A DNA stretch of 64,000 nucleotides, taken from Pacificispira sp040217575. GTDB taxonomy: Bacteria; Pseudomonadota; Alphaproteobacteria; UBA8366; Aestuariispiraceae. The notes beneath the pieces were generated by a model, which was not told the DNA's origin, did no database searches, and was given only the letters and a program-made list of their open reading frames with translations. The position numbers and the translations under genes were made by a program. Shown piece by piece: positions 8,958 to 18,240 of the stretch. Every line of letters begins with the position of its first letter. Position 1 is the stretch's first letter. The stretch spans positions 1-64,000 of the forward strand of contig JAVJPW010000002.1 of NCBI GenBank assembly GCA_040217575.1, in the 5' to 3' direction.

Positions 8958-9731
8958 ATGTCGGAACAGGCCGGTTTCAAGGATCATTTTTCGGGCATGG
9001 CGGCCAACTACGCAAAGTTCCGCCCACGCTATCCGGACCCGTTATTCGCCGATCTGGCCGCGCTGGTTCCGCGCCACGACCTGGCCTGGGACTGCGGTTG
9101 CGGCAATGGCCAGGCGACCATCGGCCTGGCGAAACATTTCGGGTCGGTAATCGGTACAGACCCAAGCGCCGCACAGATCGACAATGCCGACACCGCGCCC
9201 AATGTCACTTATTACATCGCTGCAGCGGAAGATGCCCCGGTCGTTCCGTCCGGGTCCGTTGACCTGATCCTGGCCGCACAGGCTGCACATTGGTTCGACC
9301 TGGACCGGTTCTATGACGAAGTTCGCCGCGTCGCCGCCCCCGGCGCGGCGGTTGTCCTGGCATCCTATATGCCGACCGTAATCGAAGGAGACAGTGCCAC
9401 GGATGCGGCGCTGCAGGACTATTACCATAATGTCGTCGGCCCCTACTGGCCGCCCGAAAGGGTCCATGTGGACAATGGCTACAAACTGCTTTCCATGCCT
9501 TTCCCGGAAGAGACAGGCCCATCCCACCGGATTGAGGAACACTGGTCGCTGGACCGGCTGATCGATTATTGCGGAACCTGGTCTGCGGCAAAGGAATACC
9601 GGCGATTGAAGGGGACGGACCCCCTGCCGATCCTGCGCGACATGCTGTCGGGTGTTTGGACCGACCCTGATCAGCCCAAGCGCATCGTCTGGCCCATCGC
9701 GCTTCGAATCGGACGGGTCGGCGGCGCCTAA
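8958..9731 (+). CDS. class I SAM-dependent methyltransferase
   Basis: A 257-residue cytosolic methyltransferase. The SAM-binding motif I is WDCGCGNGQA (about residues 45-54), followed by an acidic residue after the second strand (GTDPS) and motif IV around DLILAAQAAHWFD. This form (with AQAAHWFD) matches the DUF/UbiE-like group often named trans-aconitate-methyltransferase-like, but the substrate is unknown. It follows the lipid A operon by 22 bases and may be cotranscribed. Confidence 0.8.
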   Translation: MSEQAGFKDHFSGMAANYAKFRPRYPDPLFADLAALVPRHDLAWDCGCGNGQATIGLAKHFGSVIGTDPSAAQIDNADTAPNVTYYIAAAEDAPVVPSGSVDLILAAQAAHWFDLDRFYDEVRRVAAPGAAVVLASYMPTVIEGDSATDAALQDYYHNVVGPYWPPERVHVDNGYKLLSMPFPEETGPSHRIEEHWSLDRLIDYCGTWSAAKEYRRLKGTDPLPILRDMLSGVWTDPDQPKRIVWPIALRIGRVGGA

Positions 9732-10546
9732 TCCGGCATCGGCGGCGCAAAGAACGCCGCATCCAGTCGCCTGCCGAACCAGTTGATGCGCCAGTCCAGA
9801 TGCGGACCCGTCGACCGGCCGGTGCTTCCGACCGTCCCGATCACATCACCCTGTCGGACGACGTCCCCTTCCGCCACGGATATCGACTGCAAGTGCAGAA
9901 AGGCGGAAGCCAGCCCCCGACCGTGGTCGATCATCAGGGTCCCGCCGGAATAATACATGTCCGGATGGACAAGAGAGACGACCCCGTCCGACGGCGCCAC
10001 GACCGGCGTTCCTTCTGGGACGGCGATGTCTATCCCGTAATGAGGCTGGCGCGGTTCACCGTTCAGGACGCGCTGGCTGCCGAAAACGCCGCTGATGCGC
10101 CCTTTAACCGGCCAGATCCAGCCGCGATCGAACCAGGTATCGTAGGAATTGACCGCGCGCGCCGCACGCACCAGCGCCGCCTCTGCCGATATCCGGTCCA
10201 GAACCGACTGCGGCGGTGTCACACTGCTGGGCGGCAGCCCGTCGATATGCTGGATGTCATATTCGCGCTGTTCGATATCCAGCATGTAGTTTCGCAATTC
10301 TTCGCCGGGCGGAAAGACCGTCAGCTGAACCTGCGGCGGTTCATCCCGGTGAAACCCGATCAGGAACCGCCCGTCGCGCCCCACCGTCACATCCACCCCG
10401 TCGAACAGGATGCGCGATTCCGGCGGCACCACACCGATAGCATACCCGCCCTGCCGGAAAATGCCGTCCAGCGTCAGAAGCTCATCGTCGGCCCGCGCGG
10501 GCGTCATGGCCATGAACAGGGCCATCAGCAGCAGCAGGATGCGCAT
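9728..10546 (-). CDS. secreted M23-family protein with altered zinc-site (HLD)
   Basis: A 272-residue exported protein with a signal peptide (cleavage after ARA, about residue 19) and a C-terminal LytM-type domain (about 165-265). HYGIDIA gives the first metal pair and AFLHLQS a further histidine. The last motif reads GPHLDW instead of HxH, so one zinc ligand is replaced by aspartate. It may bind metal differently or be a regulatory, inactive LytM factor. Its ATG overlaps the xseA stop (TGATG), so it is translationally coupled to xseA. Confidence 0.82.
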   Translation of the reverse strand: MRILLLLMALFMAMTPARADDELLTLDGIFRQGGYAIGVVPPESRILFDGVDVTVGRDGRFLIGFHRDEPPQVQLTVFPPGEELRNYMLDIEQREYDIQHIDGLPPSSVTPPQSVLDRISAEAALVRAARAVNSYDTWFDRGWIWPVKGRISGVFGSQRVLNGEPRQPHYGIDIAVPEGTPVVAPSDGVVSLVHPDMYYSGGTLMIDHGRGLASAFLHLQSISVAEGDVVRQGDVIGTVGSTGRSTGPHLDWRINWFGRRLDAAFFAPPMPD

Positions 10547-12030
10547 CAGAACAGCTCCGTCTGTTGTGCTGGCGCTTTCTTGGATTTCGCCTTCTTCGTT
10601 TTGGCGGGCGGTTTTCCATCGTCCTCCCCGGCGACTTCGACCGAAACGCGGCTTTCATCGCGAAATTCGATTTCAAGCGCCATGCCGCCCGAAAGGCCCG
10701 CGCCCTCCGTGACGACCCGCCCGTCCGACCCGCGAATGACTGCGAAACCTCGTTCCAGCGTCCCCACATAACTGAGCGCGCGGATGGAATTCCACGCCCG
10801 GTCGATCCGCGTTTCGGTATTCCTGACCAGGCGCGCGATCGCCGCATCCATGCGCACCGATGCATCCAGATCGTCGATCCGCCGCCGGTTCCGTTTCAAC
10901 CCCACGCCCACCGCGCGTTCGATGCGCCCGCTTCGATCCTTGAGGGCCTTTTCTTCCTGCAAGAGCCGTTCGTGGGGCGACCGCAACATCCGTCCTAGCC
11001 CTTCCAGGCGGGCCGACTGTTCCTTCAGGCTTCGCGGCAGCGCACCCGACAGCCGGTCCGACGCGATGTCCAGCCGCTGGTCGGCCGCTTCAAAAAGGCG
11101 CTGCGGGTTCGGCAGGCCACGCACGAAGCCTTCCAGATGCCGGGTCCGGTTTTCAATCCCACGGTTCTGAATCTGGATCAGCCGCTGTTCCAGGCCGGAT
11201 AAATCGGCGCGCAGTTCCGCGCGGACCGGAACCGCCATTTCCGCCGCTGCCGTCGGTGTCGGCGCGCGGCGGTCACTGGCAAAATCTATGAGCGTGGTAT
11301 CCGTCTCATGCCCGACGGCGGAAATCAGCGGGATTGCACTTTCCGCGGCGGCGCGCACCACGACCTCTTCGTTAAATGCCCACAGGTCTTCCAGCGACCC
11401 GCCGCCCCGGGCCACGATCAGAAGATCCGGGCGCGGCACGGCGCCGTCCGGGTCAAGGGCATTGAAGCCGTGAATGGCGCGCGCGATCGTTTCAGCCGCT
11501 CCGTCGCCCTGAACCAGGGTCGGCCAGACGATGACATGACGGGGAAACCGGTCGGACAGCCGGTGCAGGATATCGCGGATAACCGCCCCGGTCGGTGAGG
11601 TCACGACACCGATGACCGACGGCAGAAACGGGATGGGTCTCTTGCGGCCCTCATCGAACAGGCCTTCGGCAGCCAGCTTTCGGCGGCGTTCCTCCAGCAG
11701 TTTCAACAGCGCGCCTTCGCCCGCCAGTTCGACCTGATCGATCACAATTTGATATTTCGAACGCCCGGCAAAGGTCGTCAGCCGCCCGGTCGCAATCACT
11801 TCCAGACCGTCTTCGGGGGTAACCATCAACCGCCCGGCGCTGCCCCGCCAGCAGACGGCGTCCAGAACCGCGTCCTGGTCCTTCAGCGTCATATAAAGAT
11901 GGCCGGATGCGGCGCGCTTGAACCCCGACACTTCGCCGCGCACCCGGACGCGCTCATATGCTTCCTCTACCGTGCGCTTCAGCGCGCGCGACAGGTCCGA
12001 GACGGATAGTTCCGGGATATTGCTGACCAT
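10546..12030 (-). CDS. xseA: exodeoxyribonuclease VII large subunit
   Basis: Catalytic subunit of ExoVII, which degrades single-stranded DNA. The product is 494 residues from ATG 12030, where the conserved N-terminus begins (ELSVSDLSRALK). The OB-fold covers about 1-120 (RGEVSGFKRAASGHLY), the catalytic domain follows with VARGGGSLEDLW and ISAVGHETD, and then a long coiled-coil region. The C-terminus ends in a basic Lys/Ala-rich tail. The small subunit xseB is not in the window. Confidence 0.93.
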   Translation of the reverse strand: MVSNIPELSVSDLSRALKRTVEEAYERVRVRGEVSGFKRAASGHLYMTLKDQDAVLDAVCWRGSAGRLMVTPEDGLEVIATGRLTTFAGRSKYQIVIDQVELAGEGALLKLLEERRRKLAAEGLFDEGRKRPIPFLPSVIGVVTSPTGAVIRDILHRLSDRFPRHVIVWPTLVQGDGAAETIARAIHGFNALDPDGAVPRPDLLIVARGGGSLEDLWAFNEEVVVRAAAESAIPLISAVGHETDTTLIDFASDRRAPTPTAAAEMAVPVRAELRADLSGLEQRLIQIQNRGIENRTRHLEGFVRGLPNPQRLFEAADQRLDIASDRLSGALPRSLKEQSARLEGLGRMLRSPHERLLQEEKALKDRSGRIERAVGVGLKRNRRRIDDLDASVRMDAAIARLVRNTETRIDRAWNSIRALSYVGTLERGFAVIRGSDGRVVTEGAGLSGGMALEIEFRDESRVSVEVAGEDDGKPPAKTKKAKSKKAPAQQTELF

Positions 12031-12180
12031 GGCTGGAAAGATGCCATGCGGAACCGGTTTAGAAAATCGGGAATGCGACGTCCGGCATTCGCGGATCAAG
12101 GCGGTTTTGAAATGCCGGTGTTGGTGATATTCCAGAGGCGATAACCGGACATCGTCCGACAGCGGGGGTAATGATCGAAC

Positions 12181-13458
12181 ATGCGGATTTTGGTAGTCGG
12201 TTCTGGCGGGCGCGAACATGCCCTGTGTTGGTCCATCGCGGCGTCGCCGCTGACGGGAAAGCTTTTCTGTGCGCCCGGCAATGCCGGCATAGCCCAGGAA
12301 GCCGAATGCGTCCCGATCAAGGCAGAGGACGTGGACGGTATCGTCGCCTTCGCCGCGGCGGAAAAAATCGACCTGGTCGTCGTCGGGCCCGAAGCGCCCC
12401 TGGTTGCCGGGCTGGCGGACCGGCTGCGGGAAATGGACATTCCCGTCTTCGGCCCCGGTGCGGCGGCGGCGGCGCTGGAAGGGTCGAAAGGGTTCAGCAA
12501 GGACATTTGCCGAAAATACGCCATCCCGACCGCCGATTACGGCCGCTTCACGGATGCGGATGCCGCAAAGGCCTATATCCGGGAAAAGGGGGCGCCCATC
12601 GTCGTCAAGGCGGACGGCCTGGCCGCGGGCAAGGGTGTGACCGTGGCCATGACGGTTGATGAGGCCCTGAGGGCCGTCGATGCCGCCATGCTGGACGGTG
12701 CCTTCGGCGATGCCGGTGCCGAACTGGTGGTCGAAGAATTCATGGACGGCGAAGAGTTATCCTTTTTCGCCCTGTCGGACGGGGACGTGGCGTTGCCCCT
12801 TGCGTCCGCCCAGGATCATAAACGCGTCGGTGACGGGGATACCGGACCCAATACCGGTGGCATGGGGGCCTATTCCCCCGCGCCGGTCTGTACCCCGGAA
12901 ATCGAGCGGCAGATCATTGATGAGATTTTGAATCCGACCATCGCCGCGATGAAAGCCGAAGGCGCCCCCTATCAGGGTGTCCTGTTCATCGGCCTGATGA
13001 TCACCGACGAAGGACCGAAGGTCGTCGAATACAATGTGCGTTTCGGCGACCCGGAATGCCAGGTCCTGATGATGCGTCTTCAATCGGACCTGCTGCCGGC
13101 GCTGATCGCCTGTGCCAGGGGCGGGCTGAAGAATCTGGACCTGCGCTGGAAGGACGAAACCGCGATGACCGTCGTCATGGCCAGCAACGGTTATCCCGGC
13201 ACCTATCAGAAGGGAACGCTGATTCGGAATGTCGACGGCGCGGAGGCGGACCCCAATGTCACCGTCTTCCATGCCGGGACGGCGCGGGACGCGGACGGGA
13301 ACCTGATCGCGACCGGGGGGCGGGTCCTAAACGTGACCGCCAGCGGCCCCACCGTCGCCGCCGCGCGCGACAGCGCCTATGGCGCCGTCGACCTGATTGA
13401 ATGGCCCGAAGGGTTCTGCCGCCGCGACATCGGCCACCGCGCGCTGGACAGAACGTGA
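12181..13458 (+). CDS. purD: phosphoribosylamine-glycine ligase (GARS)
   Basis: Second step of de novo purine synthesis: joins phosphoribosylamine and glycine with ATP. The 425-residue protein starts with MRILVVGSGGREHAL, has VVGPEAPL, an ATP-grasp domain with VKADGLAAGKGV and the NTGGMGAYSP loop, and the GDPECQ motif late in the domain. It is transcribed divergently from xseA across a 150-base gap. Confidence 0.95.
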   Translation: MRILVVGSGGREHALCWSIAASPLTGKLFCAPGNAGIAQEAECVPIKAEDVDGIVAFAAAEKIDLVVVGPEAPLVAGLADRLREMDIPVFGPGAAAAALEGSKGFSKDICRKYAIPTADYGRFTDADAAKAYIREKGAPIVVKADGLAAGKGVTVAMTVDEALRAVDAAMLDGAFGDAGAELVVEEFMDGEELSFFALSDGDVALPLASAQDHKRVGDGDTGPNTGGMGAYSPAPVCTPEIERQIIDEILNPTIAAMKAEGAPYQGVLFIGLMITDEGPKVVEYNVRFGDPECQVLMMRLQSDLLPALIACARGGLKNLDLRWKDETAMTVVMASNGYPGTYQKGTLIRNVDGAEADPNVTVFHAGTARDADGNLIATGGRVLNVTASGPTVAAARDSAYGAVDLIEWPEGFCRRDIGHRALDRT

Positions 13459-13476
13459 CGACGGGGGCACCAGACG

Positions 13477-13743
13477 ATGACCATCCTGGACCGGCTTTCC
13501 ATCGCATTTGGTGCGCCGCCTTGGATGGTGGTCATCAGCCTGTTTTTCATCGCCGTCATTCTGGTTGGTTTCAGCCTGTTCGTGCGCGAGCGATACCGTG
13601 GAAACGGCGGGCCGAACTGGCGGCGCGACCCGGACGAAATGGAGGATCTTTCCCCGAGCCTTAGGCGCGCGCGCATGCAAATGATTGCCGCTGTAATCGG
13701 CATGTTCGCGATCTTTGTGATTGCCGTATTGAACCTTGTCTGA
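13477..13743 (+). CDS. small two-helix membrane protein, unknown function
   Basis: An 88-residue protein with two predicted membrane helices (about 17-34 and 66-86) joined by a polar loop of about 30 residues (RERYRGNGGPNWRRDP). It follows purD by 18 bases with a GGGGG stretch upstream of its ATG. I do not recognise the family. Coding composition matches its neighbours. Confidence 0.7.
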   Translation: MTILDRLSIAFGAPPWMVVISLFFIAVILVGFSLFVRERYRGNGGPNWRRDPDEMEDLSPSLRRARMQMIAAVIGMFAIFVIAVLNLV

Positions 13744-13788
13744 GAAGCAGTATCTCGCTTCGAAACCTCACGAATTAGCTGGAATGAC

Positions 13789-15135
13789 ATGTCCGAACAA
13801 ACCGATGCCCTTGCCCTGATCCAAGACCTTGTAGCCCTTGCCCTGAAACAGGGGGCGGATGCCGCCGACGCGGTCGCGGGACTTTCCACTTCCGTCAGCC
13901 TTGCCCAGCGACTGGGCAAGACGGAAAAGCTGGAACGTCAGGAATCCCAGGACCTGGGCCTGCGGGTCCTGATCGGCAAGAAACAGGCGATCGTGTCATC
14001 GAACGACTGGAAACGTGACGGACTGAACCTTCTGGTCGACCGGGCGATCGCCATGGCAAAGGCGGTGCCGGACGACCAGTATTGCGGCATCGCCGACCCG
14101 GATCAGATTGTCGGCGACAGCTATCCGACCCTTGAAATGTGCGACGTGGATGAACCGGATGCGGAAACGTTGATCGAACGGGCCCGCGCGGCGGAAGACA
14201 CCGCCCTGTCGGTTAGCGGCATCAGCAATTCCGAAGGGGCGGAAGCATCCTGGGGCCGGACCGCCATCGCGCTTGCCGCCAGCAACGGCTTTGCCGGTCA
14301 CTATGAAGTTTCGCGCCACGATGTGGGCGTGTCCGTTCTGGCCGGCAGCGGCACCGCAATGGAATCCGATTATGACTATTCCAGCGCCGTTTTCGGGGAA
14401 GACCTTGCCGACCCGGAAGAACTGGGCCGAAGTGCGGCCGACCGGGCCCTGAAGAAGCTGGGGGCCCGAAAGCCGCCCAGCGCGAAACTGCCCGTCATCT
14501 TCGACCCGCGTATTTCGGGTGGGCTGCTCCGGCACCTGACGTCGGCCATCAACGGGTCGGCAATTGCCAGGGGCACGTCCTTCCTGAAGGACCGCATGGG
14601 CGAACAGGTCATGGCAGGCGGGATTACCATCATTGACGACCCGCACCGCGCCCGCGGCCTTGCATCGAAGCCGTTCGACGCGGAAGGGCTTGCCAACCGT
14701 CGGCGCGCGCTGGTCGAAGACGGCGTCCTGCAAAGCTGGGTTCTGGACCTGCGCACCGGACGCCAGTTGGGCCTGCCATCCACCGGCAACGCCAGTCGCG
14801 GCACCGGGGGGCCGCCCGGCCCGACGACGACGAACCTGCACCTGGAACCGGGGTCCGTATCCCGGGCGGACCTGATCGGCGGGATCGAACAGGGCCTTTT
14901 GGTGACATCGGTCATGGGCATGGGGGTCAGCACGGTCACCGGCGACTATTCCCGCGGTGCGTCCGGTTTCTGGATCGAAAAAGGCGAAATTGCCTATCCG
15001 GTGAACGAAGTCACCATCGCCGGCAACCTGAAGGACATGTTCATGAACATGACGCCGGCGGACGATCTGGAATTCAAATACGCAACCAATGCGCCGTCGA
15101 TCCGTGTGGACGGCATGACCATCGCCGGCACGTGA
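13789..15135 (+). CDS. pmbA: TldD/PmbA family metallopeptidase component
   Basis: PmbA (TldE) and TldD form a heterodimeric protease known from microcin B17 maturation and CcdA decay. This 448-residue protein has the family's two-domain form with the N-terminal region QRLGKTEKLERQESQDLGLRV split here around residue 45, and the C-terminal half with GNASRG, GDYSRGASGFWIE and the NMTPADDLEF region. As expected for TldE, it lacks the HExxxH of TldD. No tldD lies in the window. Confidence 0.88.
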   Translation: MSEQTDALALIQDLVALALKQGADAADAVAGLSTSVSLAQRLGKTEKLERQESQDLGLRVLIGKKQAIVSSNDWKRDGLNLLVDRAIAMAKAVPDDQYCGIADPDQIVGDSYPTLEMCDVDEPDAETLIERARAAEDTALSVSGISNSEGAEASWGRTAIALAASNGFAGHYEVSRHDVGVSVLAGSGTAMESDYDYSSAVFGEDLADPEELGRSAADRALKKLGARKPPSAKLPVIFDPRISGGLLRHLTSAINGSAIARGTSFLKDRMGEQVMAGGITIIDDPHRARGLASKPFDAEGLANRRRALVEDGVLQSWVLDLRTGRQLGLPSTGNASRGTGGPPGPTTTNLHLEPGSVSRADLIGGIEQGLLVTSVMGMGVSTVTGDYSRGASGFWIEKGEIAYPVNEVTIAGNLKDMFMNMTPADDLEFKYATNAPSIRVDGMTIAGT

Positions 15136-15312
15136 ACACACACCACGTCCCTATTCTACTGACCGAACACTCAAAGCGGCACGATGTAATATTGCGCCAA
15201 GAGACAATACACCGTCCACATCTATTCTAGATTGCTACAAATTGGTTGATACTTATCAAGCGTAGTGTCAAAATTCCAAAAATCAACCATTGGTCGATGG
15301 GTATATTTTGAA

Positions 15313-16212
15313 ATGGCGTATTCGGATTTGGATATCAAGAAGCGCTTCCTTACGCGTTTCTGTATTACACCTTTTGAACCAAATACACAGCAACTCACAC
15401 CAGTTGGTTACGATCTAACGATCGGAGCCGCCATAGTACTTACTAGGGAAATCCGCGAGAACGGTGATATAATTGACAAGTTTGTCAAAACTTCACGGTT
15501 TGACGATGGGGGCGACGAGATCGACTTAGACATCCCGCCAAACACAGGAGTTGTGATAGCAACACACGAGCGCATTTTTTCTTCCGGTCGTTCGCTGGCA
15601 ACCGTTCATGGGCGGTCCAGAATGACCGCTCGCGGACTAGTTGTTAACTCCGTTACGATTGATCCGAATTTCGACGGCAACATTCTTATCTATATGTACA
15701 ATGCGACAAACGCCGTTCAAAAGATCAGATCCCATGAACGAGTCCTTACTTTGATTTTTCACGGTGTGGAAACGGAAACAACCAAAGAGCCAAATACAGA
15801 CTTCCATCAATTAGTTCGCTATTATGGTGACCTTTACGGGACAGAAGTCGCAAATTATTTGATGGACTACAATCATAATTGGGACGACAGTGAATTAGCT
15901 GGTATTCACAACCAACAAAAAAATGAAGTGATAACATTTCGAAGAAACAGCAAATTTAAAAGACGAATCACAAGATATTGGAGAGATTGGAAGAACGTAT
16001 CTAACGAACAAAGCAAGACTATAATTAAGCTTATTTCTGATGTTACTGTGATTCCATTGTGTCTATACACACTGTCTTTCGCAATATTCCCGAACACTTT
16101 TTCTAATTTGGGATTCTTGCCTGACCCATCAAATGGCACGCCAGAACTGATGCTATATGTATCGACGTTCCAGGTGCTGCTTTTTTACTTATTCAACAGG
16201 CTAAAAAATTAG
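15313..16212 (+). CDS. membrane-anchored dCTP deaminase/dUTPase-fold protein
   Basis: A 299-residue protein (from ATG 15313; GTG 15265 is possible). Residues about 1-160 follow the dCTP deaminase/dUTPase fold: SDLDIKKRF, PVGYDLTIG, HGRSRMTARGL, IDPNFDGNILIYMYN. The glutamate that activates water in dCTP deaminase (LEFYN-type motif) is tyrosine here (IYMYN), and the Ser/Arg of GRSSLAR are altered, so deamination is unlikely. A basic linker leads to two hydrophobic segments (about 238-262 and 278-297). It is about 38-45 percent GC, isolated between pmbA and fhs, and looks acquired. A nucleotide-sensing defence role is only an inference. Confidence 0.72.
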   Translation: MAYSDLDIKKRFLTRFCITPFEPNTQQLTPVGYDLTIGAAIVLTREIRENGDIIDKFVKTSRFDDGGDEIDLDIPPNTGVVIATHERIFSSGRSLATVHGRSRMTARGLVVNSVTIDPNFDGNILIYMYNATNAVQKIRSHERVLTLIFHGVETETTKEPNTDFHQLVRYYGDLYGTEVANYLMDYNHNWDDSELAGIHNQQKNEVITFRRNSKFKRRITRYWRDWKNVSNEQSKTIIKLISDVTVIPLCLYTLSFAIFPNTFSNLGFLPDPSNGTPELMLYVSTFQVLLFYLFNRLKN

Positions 16213-16260
16213 TTTATGAGTTTTCAACAGCATGACCATCGCCGACACCTGACCCAACCG

Positions 16261-16293
16261 AAAAAGGCCCCCGCCGATGGCAGGGGCCTTTCC
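16261..16293 (-). terminator. rho-independent terminator of fhs
   Basis: On the minus strand a stem of GGCCCC paired with GGGGCC (extended by AAAGG/CCTTT) is followed by TTTTTC. It begins about 24 bases after the fhs stop. The pairing is perfect over nine bases. It may also work for the plus-strand gene ending at 16212, as a CCTTTCC tail follows in that direction. Confidence 0.8.
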
Positions 16294-16316
16294 GATAGAC
16301 AAAGGTCGACTGGATA

Positions 16317-17990
16317 TCAGAACAGGCCCTGGATCTGGCCCTGGTCGTCCAGCTTGATCGAGTTCGCCGACGGAACACGCGGCAGGCCCGGCATGGTCAT
16401 GATTTCCCCGCAGATGGCGACGATAAACCCGGCACCCGCCGACAGGCGAACTTCGCGAACCGGAACCGAATGCCCTGACGGCGCGCCGCGCAGGTTCGGA
16501 TCGGTTGAAAAGCTGTACTGCGTTTTTGCCATACAGACCGGCAGATTGCCGTAGCCCTGGTCTTCCCACTGGCGCAGTTGATCGCGCACTTTCTTGTCCG
16601 CAATCGCTTCGTCCGCACCGTAGATTTCCTTGCAGACCGTATTGATTTTCTCGAACAGCGGCATGTCGTCTTCGTAAAGCGTGCGGAACTGGGCCGTGCC
16701 GCCGTCGATCAGCTTCACGACATGCTTTGCCAGTTCCTCGGTGCCTTCCGACCCTTTGCCCCAGTGTTCGCAGACGATCGCTTCGACACCCATGGATTTC
16801 GCGAATTCCTGGATGGCGGCCAGTTCGGCTTCGGTATCCTTGACGAACCGGTTGATGCCGACCACGGCCGGAACACCGAATTTGCCGACATTGCGAATGT
16901 GTCGGCCAAGGTTGGCCAGACCCTTTTTCAAGGCCGCCACGTTTTCTTCGCCCAACTGATCCTTCGGCACGCCGCCATGCATCTTCAACGCACGCACGGT
17001 GGCTACGATGACGACCGCTTCCGGTGCCAAACCGGCCTTGCGACATTTGATGTCGAAGAATTTCTCCGCGCCCAGGTCCGCGCCGAACCCGGCTTCGGTC
17101 ACGACATAGTCCGCGACCTTCAGCGCCGACTTCGTGGCGGAAACGGTGTTGCAGCCATGGGCGATGTTGGCGAACGGGCCGCCATGAATGAAGGCAGGGT
17201 TGTTTTCCAACGTCTGCACCAGGTTCGGCATCAGCGCGTCCTTCAGCAGAACGGTCATCGGACCTTCCGCCTTCAGGTCGCGGGCATAAATGGGCTCACG
17301 GTCGCGGGTGTAGCCGACGACGATACGGCCCAGACGTTCTTCCAGATCCTTCAGGCCGTCCGCCAGGCAGAAGATTGCCATGACTTCGGATGCGACCGTG
17401 ATGTCGAACCCGGTCTGGCGCGGGAAGCCGTTTGCGACCCCACCCAGCGAGACGACGGTATCTCGCAGGGCGCGGTCGTTCATGTCCAGAACCCGGCGCC
17501 AGGCAACGCGGCGTTCGTCAAAGCCCAGCTCGTTCCCCCAATAAATGTGGTTGTCGATCAGCGCGGACAGAAGATTGTGCGCCGACGTGATGGCGTGAAA
17601 GTCGCCGGTGAAATGAAGGTTGATGTCTTCCATCGGCACGACCTGCGCATAGCCGCCGCCGGCCGCGCCGCCCTTCACGCCGAAGCACGGCCCCAGCGAT
17701 GGTTCACGCAGCGCGATCATCGCCTTCTTGCCGATACGGTTCAGCCCGTCGCCCAGGCCGACCGTGGTTGTCGTCTTGCCCTCACCCGCCGGTGTCGGGG
17801 AAATCGCGGTCACAAGGATCAGGTGCCCGTCCGGGTTGCCCTTGATGCTGTCCAGATAGTCGAAGCTCATCTTCGCCTTGTTCGGGCCGTACTGCATCAG
17901 CTGATCGGACGGAATGCCCAGCTTGTCGCCTACCTGGGTGATCGGCTGCATCTTCGCCTCGCGGGCGATTTCGATATCGGACTTGCTCAT
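16317..17990 (-). CDS. fhs: formate-tetrahydrofolate ligase
   Basis: Makes 10-formyl-tetrahydrofolate from formate, THF and ATP. The 557-residue length is standard. The P-loop region TPAGEGKTTTTVGLGDGL lies near residue 68, and the C-terminal MPGLPRVPSA motif is present. ATG 17990 is preferred over upstream in-frame starts because GGGATTAAGGGA precedes it and the conserved N-terminus begins there (SDIEIAREA). Single-gene unit with its own terminator. Confidence 0.95.
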   Translation of the reverse strand: MSKSDIEIAREAKMQPITQVGDKLGIPSDQLMQYGPNKAKMSFDYLDSIKGNPDGHLILVTAISPTPAGEGKTTTTVGLGDGLNRIGKKAMIALREPSLGPCFGVKGGAAGGGYAQVVPMEDINLHFTGDFHAITSAHNLLSALIDNHIYWGNELGFDERRVAWRRVLDMNDRALRDTVVSLGGVANGFPRQTGFDITVASEVMAIFCLADGLKDLEERLGRIVVGYTRDREPIYARDLKAEGPMTVLLKDALMPNLVQTLENNPAFIHGGPFANIAHGCNTVSATKSALKVADYVVTEAGFGADLGAEKFFDIKCRKAGLAPEAVVIVATVRALKMHGGVPKDQLGEENVAALKKGLANLGRHIRNVGKFGVPAVVGINRFVKDTEAELAAIQEFAKSMGVEAIVCEHWGKGSEGTEELAKHVVKLIDGGTAQFRTLYEDDMPLFEKINTVCKEIYGADEAIADKKVRDQLRQWEDQGYGNLPVCMAKTQYSFSTDPNLRGAPSGHSVPVREVRLSAGAGFIVAICGEIMTMPGLPRVPSANSIKLDDQGQIQGLF

Positions 17991-18240
17991 TCCCTTAATC
18001 CCACCTTTCCATGTGCCGCCGACGCTGTGCGCCGACCGTTCCGGGGCTTGTATTTCTGTACCCCTTTTCAGGGTGCCGGAACAGCTAGCGGCAAAGTGAC
18101 GCGACAGACCGCCCCCCCGCGACCTGTTTTTCCTATTTGACGACATCGCGCGGAACAGTAGGCCGACAGACCTTTCTTTCCCCAATCGTTTGGGATTAAA
18201 CAGGCGGTCGACGGCTACCATACGGTTCGGGGCCGCCACC

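Noticed and set aside
13772..15902. 11-bp repeat GAATTAGCTGG at 13772 and 15892 as island borders
   Set aside because: One copy is inside the island gene, not at its edge; an 11-base match over this length is expected by chance.
17991..18180. Possible ZTP or folate riboswitch upstream of fhs
   Set aside because: The conserved ZTP core (CCGCCUGGGC and its partner loop) is not present; only a generic GC-rich leader is seen.
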